From an uncultured Pelagibacteraceae bacterium (GTDB lineage Bacteria > Pseudomonadota > Alphaproteobacteria > Pelagibacterales > Pelagibacteraceae): a stretch of DNA of 46,154 bases. The notes below the pieces were generated by a model. It saw only the letters and a list, made by a program, of their open reading frames with translations, had not been told where the DNA came from and searched no databases. Position 1 is the first letter of the stretch, and each line of letters opens with the position of its first letter. Position numbers and translations under genes: made by a program. The stretch is from the NCBI GenBank assembly GCA_902627805.1, contig CACOKN010000008.1, forward strand, positions 1 to 46,154, read 5' to 3'. Below, one piece after another: positions 1 to 8,268 of this stretch.

Positions 1-2816
1 TTATCACCATAAACATTATCTACTCTCGCTACTGGTGGCCAAAATTTATTTGCCTTTAAAAATTTAGCTGGATAAGCTGCCTCTTCTCTTGAATATTTAT
101 GTTTCCAATCATCAGATGCAAGTTCTAAATCTGTATGAGGAGCATTTTTTATCGGATTGTCAAATTTATCAAATTCTCCACTTTTAATTTTATCTATCTC
201 TAACTTTATTTTAATAAGAGTATCACAAAATCTATCTAGTTCAGATAAGCTCTCACTTTCTGTTGGTTCAATCATCATCGTACCAGCGACTGGCCAAGAC
301 ATTGTTGGGGCATGAAAACCAAAGTCAATTAATCTTTTTGCGATATCTTCTTCTGTTACCCCTGTCTCTGATTTTATGTTTCTTATATCGATAATACATT
401 CGTGTGCAACGTTACCCTTTGAACCTTTGTATAATATCGGAAAGTGATCCTTAAGCCTATGCGCAATGTAATTTGCGTTTAATATTGCAATTTGAGTAGC
501 AAGTCTCAACCCTTGTGAGCCCATCATTTTAATATACATCCAAGAGATTGATAGAATGCTTGAACTGCCCCAAGGAGCTGCTGACACTGCTCCAATTCCA
601 GATGTTGGCCCACAATCTTTTATCACTGGGTGATTAGGCAGATAAACTTGCAAATGTTTTTTACAAGCAATGGGTCCCATACCAGGACCTCCTCCACCAT
701 GAGGGATGCAAAATGTTTTATGCAAATTAATATGACAAACATCTGGACCAAAATTCCCTGGTTTTGCAACTCCGACTAAAGCATTTAAATTTGCTCCATC
801 CATATATACTTGGCCACCATGTTTATGCACTAATTCACAAATGTCAGTTATTTTTTCCTCAAATACTCCATGCGTAGATGGGTAAGTTACCATTAATGCC
901 CCAAGATTTTCCGAATGTTGTTCAGCTTTTTTCTTTAAATCATCAAAATCAACATTTCCCTCTTTATCACAATTAACAACAACCACCTTCATTCCAACCA
1001 TTTGTGCACTAGCTGGATTAGTGCCGTGCGCTGAACTTGGAATTAAACATATATTACGATTAGCCTCACCTCTGTCTAAATGATACTTTCGAATAACCAT
1101 TAAACCTGCGTACTCACCTTGAGCACCAGCATTAGGTTGTAGAGAAACACCTGAAAAACCTGTAATTGATCGAAGCCAATTTTTTAAATCAGTAAACAAA
1201 TCTCTAAAACCCTCCATTTGTTCAACAGGAACAAAAGGATGAGGCTGTGCAAATTCTTTCCACGAAATTGGGATCATTTCAGCTGCAGCATTTAGCTTCA
1301 TTGTACATGAGCCAAGTGCAATCATAGTTCTATTTAATGCTATATCCTTGTCCTCTAACCTTTTTAGATATCTAAGCATCTCAGTTTCTGAATGATACAA
1401 ACTAAATACAGGATGTTCTAAATATTTTGAGGTTCTTAATAAGTTTTTTGGAAGATTAGGTAAACTTACTGATGGATCTTCTTTTTTGATTGATTCAGCT
1501 GCATTAAAAATTTTTAATAATTGATTTACTCTATATACATTTTTTCTTTCATCAAATGAAACAGCAAGCATTTTAGAATTTACTTTTCGTATATTAACTT
1601 TTTGGTTCAGAGCATTCTCGTAAATTTGATCGGTCTTTTCTTTTGTAATAATCGTGACTGTATCGAAAAAATTATTCGAATAAAGCTCGTATCCAGACTG
1701 TTTAATCTTATCAGCAAAACTTTTTGCTAATTGAGACACTCTCTCAGAAATATTTTTGATTCCTTCTGGACCATGATAAATAGCATATGCTGCAGACACA
1801 ATTGCTAGTAAAGCTTGGGCAGTACAAATATTGCTCGTCGCTTTATCTCTTCTGATATGTTGCTCTCTAGTTTGTAAGGATAGTCTATATGCCTTATTAC
1901 CATGTCTATCAACTGATACACCAACAATTCTTCCAGGCATTGATCTTTTGTATTCATCTTTTGTTGCAAAAAAAGCTGCGTGTGGACCGCCATATCCCAT
2001 TGGAATACCAAATCGTTGAGAGCTTCCAACCGCAATATCAGCACCAAGTTCTCTTGGTGTTTTTAGTTTTGCTAATGACAACAGATCACAAGCTAATACA
2101 GCCTTCCCATTCTTTTTGTGAATCTTGCTAATTGCTTCACTTGGGTCCTTTATATCTCCTAAAGTTCCTGGATATTGTAAAATTCCGCAAACTAAATCTT
2201 CCTTTAACTGATCCAAAACCTCATCTTCTTTACCAACTAAAACTTTTAAACCCATTGGTTCAGCTCTTGTTTGAATCACATTTATTGTTTGCGGATGACA
2301 ATCCTCAGAAACAAAAACTAAATTACTATCTTTTTTATTTAATCTGTGACTTAAACCCATAGCTTCTGCTGCTGCCGTACCTTCATCTAATAAAGAGGCA
2401 TTAGCAATATCCATTCCTGTAAAGTCAACAATCATTTGTTGAAAGTTTAATAACATCTCGAGTCTTCCTTGTGCCACCTCAGGCTGATAAGGTGTATATG
2501 AAGTATACCAACCTGGATTCTCTAATATATTTCTTAAAATTACATATGGTGTATACGTTCCATAATAACCCATACCGATAAAATTTGAGTAAACTTGATT
2601 TTTTTTCGAAATTGCTCTTAATTTTCTCAACGCCTCGTACTCTGAGTTTGAGTCACCAATATTAAGTTCACCTTTAAATTTTATTTTTTCTGGAACAGTG
2701 CTGTCAATCAAATCATCTAGTGATTGATAGTTTAATTCTTTTAACATTTTTGATTGGTCTTCCTTAGAAGGACCAATATGTCTTTTTAAAAAATCTTTTT
2801 CTGAATTTGGTAACAT
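1..2816 (-). CDS. gcvP: glycine dehydrogenase (P-protein), 3' end outside window
   Basis: PLP-dependent decarboxylase of the glycine cleavage complex: it releases CO2 from glycine and hands the aminomethyl group to the lipoyl arm of GcvH. About 938 codons are present and the frame is still open at base 1, so only roughly the last dozen residues (family about 950) are missing. The PLP lysine lies near residue 700 in the motif HKTFCIPHGGGGPG, and the C-terminal PVARVDNVYGD motif sits at the window edge. It is the single-chain form, not the split gcvPA/gcvPB form. Its ATG overlaps the gcvH stop as TAATG, suggesting coupled translation. Last gene of the riboswitch-controlled gcvT-gcvH-gcvP run. 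Confidence 0.97.
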   Translation of the reverse strand, partial: MLPNSEKDFLKRHIGPSKEDQSKMLKELNYQSLDDLIDSTVPEKIKFKGELNIGDSNSEYEALRKLRAISKKNQVYSNFIGMGYYGTYTPYVILRNILENPGWYTSYTPYQPEVAQGRLEMLLNFQQMIVDFTGMDIANASLLDEGTAAAEAMGLSHRLNKKDSNLVFVSEDCHPQTINVIQTRAEPMGLKVLVGKEDEVLDQLKEDLVCGILQYPGTLGDIKDPSEAISKIHKKNGKAVLACDLLSLAKLKTPRELGADIAVGSSQRFGIPMGYGGPHAAFFATKDEYKRSMPGRIVGVSVDRHGNKAYRLSLQTREQHIRRDKATSNICTAQALLAIVSAAYAIYHGPEGIKNISERVSQLAKSFADKIKQSGYELYSNNFFDTVTIITKEKTDQIYENALNQKVNIRKVNSKMLAVSFDERKNVYRVNQLLKIFNAAESIKKEDPSVSLPNLPKNLLRTSKYLEHPVFSLYHSETEMLRYLKRLEDKDIALNRTMIALGSCTMKLNAAAEMIPISWKEFAQPHPFVPVEQMEGFRDLFTDLKNWLRSITGFSGVSLQPNAGAQGEYAGLMVIRKYHLDRGEANRNICLIPSSAHGTNPASAQMVGMKVVVVNCDKEGNVDFDDLKKKAEQHSENLGALMVTYPSTHGVFEEKITDICELVHKHGGQVYMDGANLNALVGVAKPGNFGPDVCHINLHKTFCIPHGGGGPGMGPIACKKHLQVYLPNHPVIKDCGPTSGIGAVSAAPWGSSSILSISWMYIKMMGSQGLRLATQIAILNANYIAHRLKDHFPILYKGSKGNVAHECIIDIRNIKSETGVTEEDIAKRLIDFGFHAPTMSWPVAGTMMIEPTESESLSELDRFCDTLIKIKLEIDKIKSGEFDKFDNPIKNAPHTDLELASDDWKHKYSREEAAYPAKFLKANKFWPPVARVDNVYGD

Positions 2817-3196
2817 TATGCTGAAGTCTCCTTTGCAAATTTATCGTAATCATCTTTATTCATTAAAGTATCCATTTCTGTAGGATCTTTTATTTTCAAT
2901 TTAAAAAACCATGCAGAGTCTTCTGGATCTTGATTAATCTTTGATGGATCGTCTACTATAGCTTGATTGGTATCAACTACTTCACCACTCACAGGGGTAT
3001 ATACATCACTAGCAGCTTTGGTTGACTCCACAACGCCAGCTGTACCATCTTTTTCTACGTTAGACCCTTTTTCTGGAAGTTCTGCAAAAACTATATCACC
3101 TAACATTTCTGTTGCATGTTTTGTAATACCGATTGTTGCTACATCTCCATCTAATTTAATCCACTCGTGTTCTTTTGAATATTTTACTTCACTCAT
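2816..3196 (-). CDS. gcvH: glycine cleavage system H protein
   Basis: Lipoyl carrier of the glycine cleavage complex, shuttling the aminomethyl group between P-, T- and L-proteins. It has 126 residues, the usual size. The lipoylated lysine is K60 in the conserved context [18 protein letters not shown]. The start ATG overlaps the gcvT stop by one base (TAATG) and the stop overlaps the gcvP start in the same way. The lipoamide dehydrogenase (L-protein) is not in this window and is usually shared with 2-oxoacid dehydrogenases. Confidence 0.98.
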   Translation of the reverse strand: MSEVKYSKEHEWIKLDGDVATIGITKHATEMLGDIVFAELPEKGSNVEKDGTAGVVESTKAASDVYTPVSGEVVDTNQAIVDDPSKINQDPEDSAWFFKLKIKDPTEMDTLMNKDDYDKFAKETSA

Positions 3197-4299
3197 TAGT
3201 TAACTCCTTTGACATAACTTTTTTTATAAAATGGTAAACTGCAAATACTTGCAGGATGTTTTTTGCCTCTTACTTCTAAGAATACTTTAGTATTTTTCTT
3301 TGAAAATTCATTTTCCACATAACCCATGGCAACAGGTCCATTAACACTTGGTCCAAATGTACCACTTGTTATTTCTCCAATATGAACATCTGATTGATTA
3401 AATATTTTTGTTTTTTCTCTAGCAATAATTCTTCCCTCAGGTTTAATTCCAACTCTTATTTTACTGACACCATCATTCAATTGTTTAATAATTATGTCAG
3501 AGCCAATAAAATCTCCCTTAGAGATTCTTTCTTTTGAAATAGCCCACTTTAAATTTGCCTCCACTGGAGTTTTGTTTTTATCAAGATCATGACCATAAAG
3601 ACATAAACCAGCTTCCAATCTTAGTGTATCTCTTGCTCCAAGACCTATCAATTTAGATCCTTTGTTAATTAATTCTCTAGTTAATTTGTCTACAAAATCA
3701 TTAGCGATTGATATCTCAAAACCATCTTCACCTGTATAACCAGATCGCGTAATATAAACTTTCTGATTTTCAAATGTAAACCAGTTTCCAGACATAAAAT
3801 TAAGATCTTTCACACCATTGATAACATCATTAAGAATTTCTGATGATTTAGGACCCTGAATAGCAATCAAAGATCTATTTTCATCCAAAACCATTTTGTA
3901 CTTTTCTTTGAGTAGTTCTCTCAAAATTTTGAGGTCATTATCTTTGCATGCTGCATTGAGAATTATTAAAAAACCTTCATTAGTTTTTGTTATAATTAAA
4001 TCATCATGTATCCCAGCATCTTTATCCATTAAGAAGCTATATTTTGAATGATTTAACTTTAAATTTTTTAAATCTAAAGGAAAGATTCTTTCTAAGTCTT
4101 TTATTAAATCTTCACCGCCATAAATAAATAATTGGCCCATATGGGAAACGTCAAAAATACCTGAGTGGTTTCTAGTGAATCTGTGTTCTTCTACAATACC
4201 TTCCGAGTATTGTATTGGCATTTGATAGCCTGCAAACTCAACAAATTTTGCGTTACAATCTTGGTGTAATTGGTACAACGATGTTTTTTTTGTTTCCAT
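3196..4299 (-). CDS. gcvT: glycine cleavage system T protein (aminomethyltransferase)
   Basis: Tetrahydrofolate-dependent aminomethyltransferase: it releases ammonia from the aminomethyl-lipoyl group of GcvH and makes 5,10-methylene-THF. At 367 residues it has the family length, with the N-terminal [11 protein letters not shown] and FDVSHMGQ motifs, the HDDLII segment near residue 100 and a normal GCV_T C-terminal barrel. The start ATG at 4297-4299 is the last codon of one arm of a 12-bp inverted repeat whose other arm lies in the riboswitch, and there is only a weak purine-rich ribosome site (AAAGAG). First gene of gcvTHP; expression is expected to respond to glycine. Confidence 0.97.
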   Translation of the reverse strand: METKKTSLYQLHQDCNAKFVEFAGYQMPIQYSEGIVEEHRFTRNHSGIFDVSHMGQLFIYGGEDLIKDLERIFPLDLKNLKLNHSKYSFLMDKDAGIHDDLIITKTNEGFLIILNAACKDNDLKILRELLKEKYKMVLDENRSLIAIQGPKSSEILNDVINGVKDLNFMSGNWFTFENQKVYITRSGYTGEDGFEISIANDFVDKLTRELINKGSKLIGLGARDTLRLEAGLCLYGHDLDKNKTPVEANLKWAISKERISKGDFIGSDIIIKQLNDGVSKIRVGIKPEGRIIAREKTKIFNQSDVHIGEITSGTFGPSVNGPVAMGYVENEFSKKNTKVFLEVRGKKHPASICSLPFYKKSYVKGVN

Positions 4300-4383
4300 A
4301 TTAACTCTTTGTACCCATCTGTATATTTGCCTGAGAGTTTTGCTCCTTCGGCGAGAATTAAATCTCTTTCCAGAGTTAATATG
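4297..4383 (-). promoter_or_regulatory. 12-bp inverted repeat pairing the gcvT start codon with the aptamer II P1 region
   Basis: The arm at 4297-4308 (CATATTAACTCT on the plus strand) is the exact reverse complement of 4372-4383. In the RNA, the gcvT ATG and the purine stretch before it can pair fully with bases that also form the 5' strand of aptamer II P1 (4371-4374). The two structures share bases 4372-4374, as expected for a switching expression platform. The mechanism is inference from the pairing. Confidence 0.7.
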
Positions 4384-4460
4384 TTACGGTCCTTTTTGCC
4401 TGAGAGATTCCTGGGTGGTTGCTCCTTCGGCGCTACAATATTTTGTAGTCTCTCCCGTGC
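4305..4460 (-). promoter_or_regulatory. tandem glycine riboswitch upstream of gcvT
   Basis: Read on the minus strand, two consecutive glycine aptamers are visible. Each carries the signature CGCCGAAGGAGCAA followed by CTCTCAGGCAAA. Aptamer I spans about 4460-4386, with a 4-bp P1 between 4455-4458 and 4386-4389. Aptamer II spans about 4374-4318, with a 4-bp P1 between 4371-4374 and 4318-4321. A short linker joins them. The second aptamer ends about 18 bases before the gcvT start. No intrinsic terminator lies between aptamer and gene, so control is probably at translation initiation. The family is well established as a glycine sensor of gcv operons; the direction of switching is inferred, not shown. 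Confidence 0.95.
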
Positions 4461-4466
4461 CAGGAT

Positions 4467-4493
4467 ATTCTAACATGTATGGAAAAAAGTCAA
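4467..4493 (-). promoter_or_regulatory. likely promoter of the riboswitch-gcvTHP transcript
   Basis: On the minus strand, TTGACT (4488-4493) is followed after 15 bases by TAGAAT (4467-4472), which is preceded by TGT, an extended -10. The predicted start near 4460 falls right at the base of aptamer I P1, as expected for a riboswitch leader. The -35 overlaps the last codons of the upstream EamA gene. The spacer is short, so the assignment rests mainly on the extended -10 and its position. Confidence 0.55.
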
Positions 4494-5368
4494 TCAGAAA
4501 CAATTTTTTTTTGCTTACTTAAAAGCGAATAAAATTGTAATAAAACTGCAAAAAGTATAATCGCGCCACCTATTAATCCAAACATTGAAGGTCTTTCACT
4601 TACAAAAAGGAATGCCCATATCGGTCCTAAAACAGATTCGGATAACATTATTATTCCTACCATAGCAGAAGGAGTTGTTCTTGCGCCGATAGTTATGAAT
4701 ATAAAACCAAAACCTACTTGAAAAAAACCTGCAAGAAAACCTAAAAAAATATCGTGAGGAGAGATCATTATTTTTGTAGAAAGCAATAAACCAATTAAAC
4801 ATGAACTTACACCAGCAACAAACTGAGCTGGCACCATATCAACAGAAGGAAATTTTCTCACTATCATTATCAAAACCGCAAAAGTAATTGGCATTGTAAA
4901 AGCCGCTAAATTTCCAGATAATTCTCCAGGCGACAATGAGTTTCCAACCATTAATAAAACACCTGTCATCGCCAGACAAATAGAAATTAGAGTAATTAAA
5001 TTAATTTTTTCTTTTAGAAAGAAATACCCAAATATTGCAAGAAACAATATTTGCAGTGAAATGATAAAATTAGTATTGGCAACAGTGGTATTGTACATAG
5101 CAAACACATATCCACAAAAACCAAGAGATAAAATAATTCCACCAATAAATCCTGGTAAGCCAGATTTATAAAATGACTCAATTGTTTTTGCCCTATAGCT
5201 AATAATTAAAAAAGCCAAGACTGTTAAAGTAAAAAATAATGATCGCCAAAATAAAATTTGCCATAATGTAGCGCCCTCAAAAGATTTTACAATCAATCCA
5301 CCAAAACTTAAACTTAATGCCCCTAAAAAAATCAATAATGGACCGGGTAAGTTTCTTATAAAAATCAT
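4490..5368 (-). CDS. EamA/DMT-family transporter
   Basis: Inner-membrane protein of the drug/metabolite transporter superfamily, 292 residues, with about ten hydrophobic helices in two EamA repeats. The helix around residues 10-30 begins PLLIFLGALSLSFGGL, and the second repeat begins near residue 150 (GNLAAFTMPITFAVLIM). The substrate cannot be read from the sequence. Its ATG overlaps the pxpC stop as TAATG, so it is the third gene of pxpB-pxpC-EamA. The context suggests movement of an amino-acid-related compound such as pyroglutamate or glutamate, but that is inference only. Confidence 0.85.
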   Translation of the reverse strand: MIFIRNLPGPLLIFLGALSLSFGGLIVKSFEGATLWQILFWRSLFFTLTVLAFLIISYRAKTIESFYKSGLPGFIGGIILSLGFCGYVFAMYNTTVANTNFIISLQILFLAIFGYFFLKEKINLITLISICLAMTGVLLMVGNSLSPGELSGNLAAFTMPITFAVLIMIVRKFPSVDMVPAQFVAGVSSCLIGLLLSTKIMISPHDIFLGFLAGFFQVGFGFIFITIGARTTPSAMVGIIMLSESVLGPIWAFLFVSERPSMFGLIGGAIILFAVLLQFYSLLSKQKKIVSD

Positions 5369-6312
5369 TAAATTTGTGAAATTAAATTTTGTGTCTCTAA
5401 GTCATATAGCTTAAATAACGTTTCTGCATCAGCTAATTCGACTTTTTTAAATTTAATCTTTGAACCAGGAGTTAGTTGAACTAACTTGTCATAATCAGCA
5501 CTGATAACAACTCCTATTTTGGGGTAACCCCCAATAGTGCCATGGTCTGAAAGCATAATAATCGGATTTCCATCTGCTGGCACTTGAATAACACCTTTTA
5601 ATAAACCTTCTGATTTTATGTTGGTATCAACAATATTTTCTATTTTATGTCCCTCTAATCTCATACCCATACGATCTGATAATTTTGATATTACAAATTC
5701 TTTTTCAAAAATAATCTTTTTTCCTTCATCAGAGAAATAATCAAAATTTGTCCCTTGGATAACTCTGATATTTTCAATTTTTGTATTAATGTAATTTAAT
5801 TTTTTATCACTTAAATTTTTATTGATATTTGAAATATAAATCTTTTGTCCATCTTCTATTTTTTTTCCATTATTTGCACCTATGTTTGCTTTTGTGTTAA
5901 CAGAGCAACTTGACCATTGATAATTTACCTCAAATTCACCACTTACTGCTAAATATCCATAAACAGATTTATTAGTGCTTATAATATCTAATTCATCACC
6001 ATTTTCTAAAGTGAAAGATTGATAACAATTTCCTTCTATAGCATTACTTTTTTTTCGAATTATAAATTTTACATCTCCCGTAATTGCAAAATTTATATTT
6101 TCACCAAAATACTTTAATAAAGGACCTTGAAAGGCAAATTCAATTGTTGGAAAATTTACTTCATTACCAACAAGTTTGTTTGAAATTTGAAAATTTCTAT
6201 TATCCATTGCTCCACTAAATGGAATACCAATATGATAAAGGTTACCTCTACCTTGATCTTGAAATGTTGTGTTTATTCCAGCTCTTTTTATTTCAAAATA
6301 ATTTTTATTCAT
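5368..6312 (-). CDS. pxpC: 5-oxoprolinase subunit C (biotin-dependent carboxyltransferase-like, KipA family)
   Basis: One of three subunits of the bacterial ATP-dependent 5-oxoprolinase (PxpABC), which opens pyroglutamate to glutamate. From the chosen start (MNKNYFEIKRAG) the protein has 314 residues, normal for the family. It carries the N-terminal TTFQDQGR motif, the GIPFSGAMD segment and the C-terminal PADGNPIIMLSDHGTIGGYP signature. The frame is open upstream to another ATG at 6346-6348, but that would add twelve poorly conserved residues and a 44-base overlap. The chosen ATG overlaps pxpB by 8 bases. Confidence 0.9.
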   Translation of the reverse strand: MNKNYFEIKRAGINTTFQDQGRGNLYHIGIPFSGAMDNRNFQISNKLVGNEVNFPTIEFAFQGPLLKYFGENINFAITGDVKFIIRKKSNAIEGNCYQSFTLENGDELDIISTNKSVYGYLAVSGEFEVNYQWSSCSVNTKANIGANNGKKIEDGQKIYISNINKNLSDKKLNYINTKIENIRVIQGTNFDYFSDEGKKIIFEKEFVISKLSDRMGMRLEGHKIENIVDTNIKSEGLLKGVIQVPADGNPIIMLSDHGTIGGYPKIGVVISADYDKLVQLTPGSKIKFKKVELADAETLFKLYDLETQNLISQI

Positions 6313-6979
6313 TAATATTATAATATTGATCTTTATTAATTTGCTCAAAAATAACTACATCACCTGGATTAATTAAATTTGGATTATTCTCTTTAGTGCT
6401 ATCAAAAATAACTTTTGGTGTATTTCCAATGATATTCCACCCACCAGGACTTTCAAATGTATAAACATTTGCAAATTGTTCTGTTAATCCAACCGAACCC
6501 TTGGGTACTTTTACTCTTGGTGTTTCTAAACGTTTTGCCTGTAGCTCATTTTCTAAATCACCCAGAAAAGGCATACCCGCAATAAAACCAGTCATGTAAC
6601 AAAAAAATTCTTTACCAAAAAATTTCTCATAAATTTTATCACGACTTATTTTTAATCTTTCCTCTAATCTTTTTATATCTAATGAAAAATTTTCATCACA
6701 ACAAACAGGTATCTTAATTCTATTTGTCTTTAACTCATCATCATTAGTAACATTTAAATTTTCGATTAATTTTTTGATTGTTTGAAAATTTTTTTTTCGC
6801 AGATCAAATGAAATAATTAATTTATTATATGAAGGGGTCAGGTTATTTACCCCATCAATATTTTCTTTTTGAATACTTTTAAAATATCGTATTACTTTAC
6901 TATTTATTTCTTTGTTTACCTCAGACCCAAAATCACAATACAAAGCTGCGTCACCAAGATTTGATATATTTTTAATCAT
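6305..6979 (-). CDS. pxpB: 5-oxoprolinase subunit B (KipI family)
   Basis: Partner of PxpC in 5-oxoprolinase, 224 residues. Visible family marks are the N-terminal GDAALYCDFG, the central YMTGFIAGMPFLGDLE segment, the PRVKVPKGSVGL segment and the C-terminal SPGGWNIIGNTP motif. First gene of the leftward pxpB-pxpC-EamA run. The ATG lies only 22 bases from the divergent pxpA start, and its predicted -10 (6985-6990) overlaps the -10 of pxpA. The transcript would begin at or next to the start codon, and no Shine-Dalgarno sequence is present. Confidence 0.92.
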   Translation of the reverse strand: MIKNISNLGDAALYCDFGSEVNKEINSKVIRYFKSIQKENIDGVNNLTPSYNKLIISFDLRKKNFQTIKKLIENLNVTNDDELKTNRIKIPVCCDENFSLDIKRLEERLKISRDKIYEKFFGKEFFCYMTGFIAGMPFLGDLENELQAKRLETPRVKVPKGSVGLTEQFANVYTFESPGGWNIIGNTPKVIFDSTKENNPNLINPGDVVIFEQINKDQYYNINE

Positions 6980-6984
6980 GCCAT

Positions 6985-6992
6985 GTTATACT
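6985..6992. promoter_or_regulatory. shared bidirectional -10 between pxpB and pxpA
   Basis: The near-palindrome GTTATACT reads TATACT on the plus strand (6987-6992, preceded by TGT, an extended -10) and TATAAC on the minus strand (6985-6990). With the usual -10 to +1 distance, both transcripts would start within about two bases of their ATGs (7001 plus, 6979 minus). A TTGATA at 6961-6966 may act as the plus-strand -35, but its spacing is long at 20 bases. Start sites are predicted only. Confidence 0.55.
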
Positions 6993-7000
6993 TACAAATT

Positions 7001-7781
7001 ATGAGTATGGAAATTAATATAAATTGTGATTTGGGTGAAAAATCAAAACATCACTCAAATAAGTATGATCCAGATTTATTAGAAATCGTAAATTCAGCAA
7101 ATGTTGCTTGTGGCTATCACGCTGGAGATGAGCAAACCATGAATCAAGTAGTAAAAATTTCGAAAAAAAATGGAGTGAGTATTGGTGCCCATCCTTCTTT
7201 TAATGATCCAGAAAATTTTGGCAGAGAAAGAATGAATCTTTCTGAAAGTGAAATAAAAAAACTTGTAATTGATCAATATGAAATTCTTCAAAAAATAGCT
7301 TCTTCCCATGGAGAAAGTGTATCTCATGTAAAACCTCATGGAGCCTTGAATAATATGGCATGTGAGGATATTGAGTTGGCTACAATTTTAGCCAAAACTA
7401 TTAAGGATATTAATAAAGACATAATATATCTAGTGCCTACTGGATCAAAAATGCAAGAAGCAGCAAAAAAATTAGACATGAAATTTGCTTGTGAAATATT
7501 TGCTGACAGAAATTACGAGGATGATGGCAATCTTGTATCTAGGAAGAAATCTCATGCATTAATAACTGACCCAGAACAAGCAAAAAAAACATGTGTTAAA
7601 AATGGTGCAAACTCAGTCGCTTAATTGTCACAGCGGGAAGCAAATACCTTGTGAAATCGATTCTGTTTGTATACATGGTGACAATCTAAGTTCATTAGCT
7701 ACTGCTAAATCAATAAAAGAAAATTTAGTTGAGAATGGCTTAGAGTTAAAAACTCTAAATAAAATGAAAAAATTTTTATAA
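7001..7781 (+). pseudogene. pxpA: 5-oxoprolinase subunit A (LamB/YcsF family) with a one-base frameshift
   Basis: LamB/YcsF-family subunit of 5-oxoprolinase. The N-terminal part carries MEININCDLGEK, ANVACGYHAGDE, GAHPSFNDPENFGRE and HVKPHGALNN, all typical. The reading frame then runs through an A8 tract (7582-7589) and stops at 7624, at about 207 residues. Removing one A restores the family C-terminus in the next frame (QTQSLNCHSGKQIPCEIDSVCIHGD and onward) to a stop at 7779-7781, giving 259 residues, the normal family length. This may be a real inactivation, a base-calling or assembly error in the homopolymer, or slippage that makes some full-length protein. ATG 7001 is preferred; ATG 6983 lies inside the promoter. 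Confidence 0.85.
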
Positions 7782-7782
7782 T

Positions 7783-8268
7783 ATGAAAAAAATTATCTTA
7801 TCTTTATCTATTGCCTTATTTATCACATCAAATGTTCTCGCAGCTGGTTCATCTTCTAGCGGATCAAGTGAAAAAAAAACAAATTATGATAAAGCTGTAT
7901 TACTTGTAAAAAGTGCAAAAAAATATGAAAAAAATGGAAAGACTGAAAAAGCAAAAAAAATTTATTCGAAAGCACAAAAGCTTTTAATAAAATCAAACGA
8001 AAAAAAACCTGGTAAAGCTGATACTCTTAACTACTTAGGTTTCACAACTAGAAAACTGGGTGATTTTGAAAATGGTGAGAAGTATTACCTTCAGGGTTTA
8101 GCTATTGATCCAAAACATAAAGGTATTAACGAATATCTTGGTGAATTGTACGTTGCAACTAACAGACATAATCTTGCAGTTGAAAGACTTGATGTTTTAA
8201 AAGGTTGTAATTGCGAAGAATATGATCAGTTAAAAGCTGTTATAGCTGGCGAGAAATCAAAATATTAA
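7783..8268 (+). CDS. secreted TPR-repeat protein
   Basis: 161 residues. There is a signal peptide of about 20 residues ending SNVLA, then a Ser/Gly-rich linker and a tetratricopeptide region. One clear repeat is around residues 85-118 (LNYLGFTTRKLGDFENGEKY), followed by a second ending in NRHNLAVERL. A short C-terminal CNCEEYDQL motif holds two cysteines. It is presumably a periplasmic scaffold; no catalytic residues are seen. It starts one base after the pxpA stop and so is probably co-transcribed. The specific role is unknown. Confidence 0.85.
   Translation: MKKIILSLSIALFITSNVLAAGSSSSGSSEKKTNYDKAVLLVKSAKKYEKNGKTEKAKKIYSKAQKLLIKSNEKKPGKADTLNYLGFTTRKLGDFENGEKYYLQGLAIDPKHKGINEYLGELYVATNRHNLAVERLDVLKGCNCEEYDQLKAVIAGEKSKY

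Noticed and set aside
1805..2047. 80-codon minus-strand frame inside gcvP
   Set aside because: It is out of frame with gcvP, whose own frame is open and conserved across this stretch, so it does not indicate a frameshift.
7593..7781. separate 62-residue gene after pxpA
   Set aside because: Its sequence is the C-terminal end of PxpA in a shifted frame; it is a fragment of the same gene, not an independent one.
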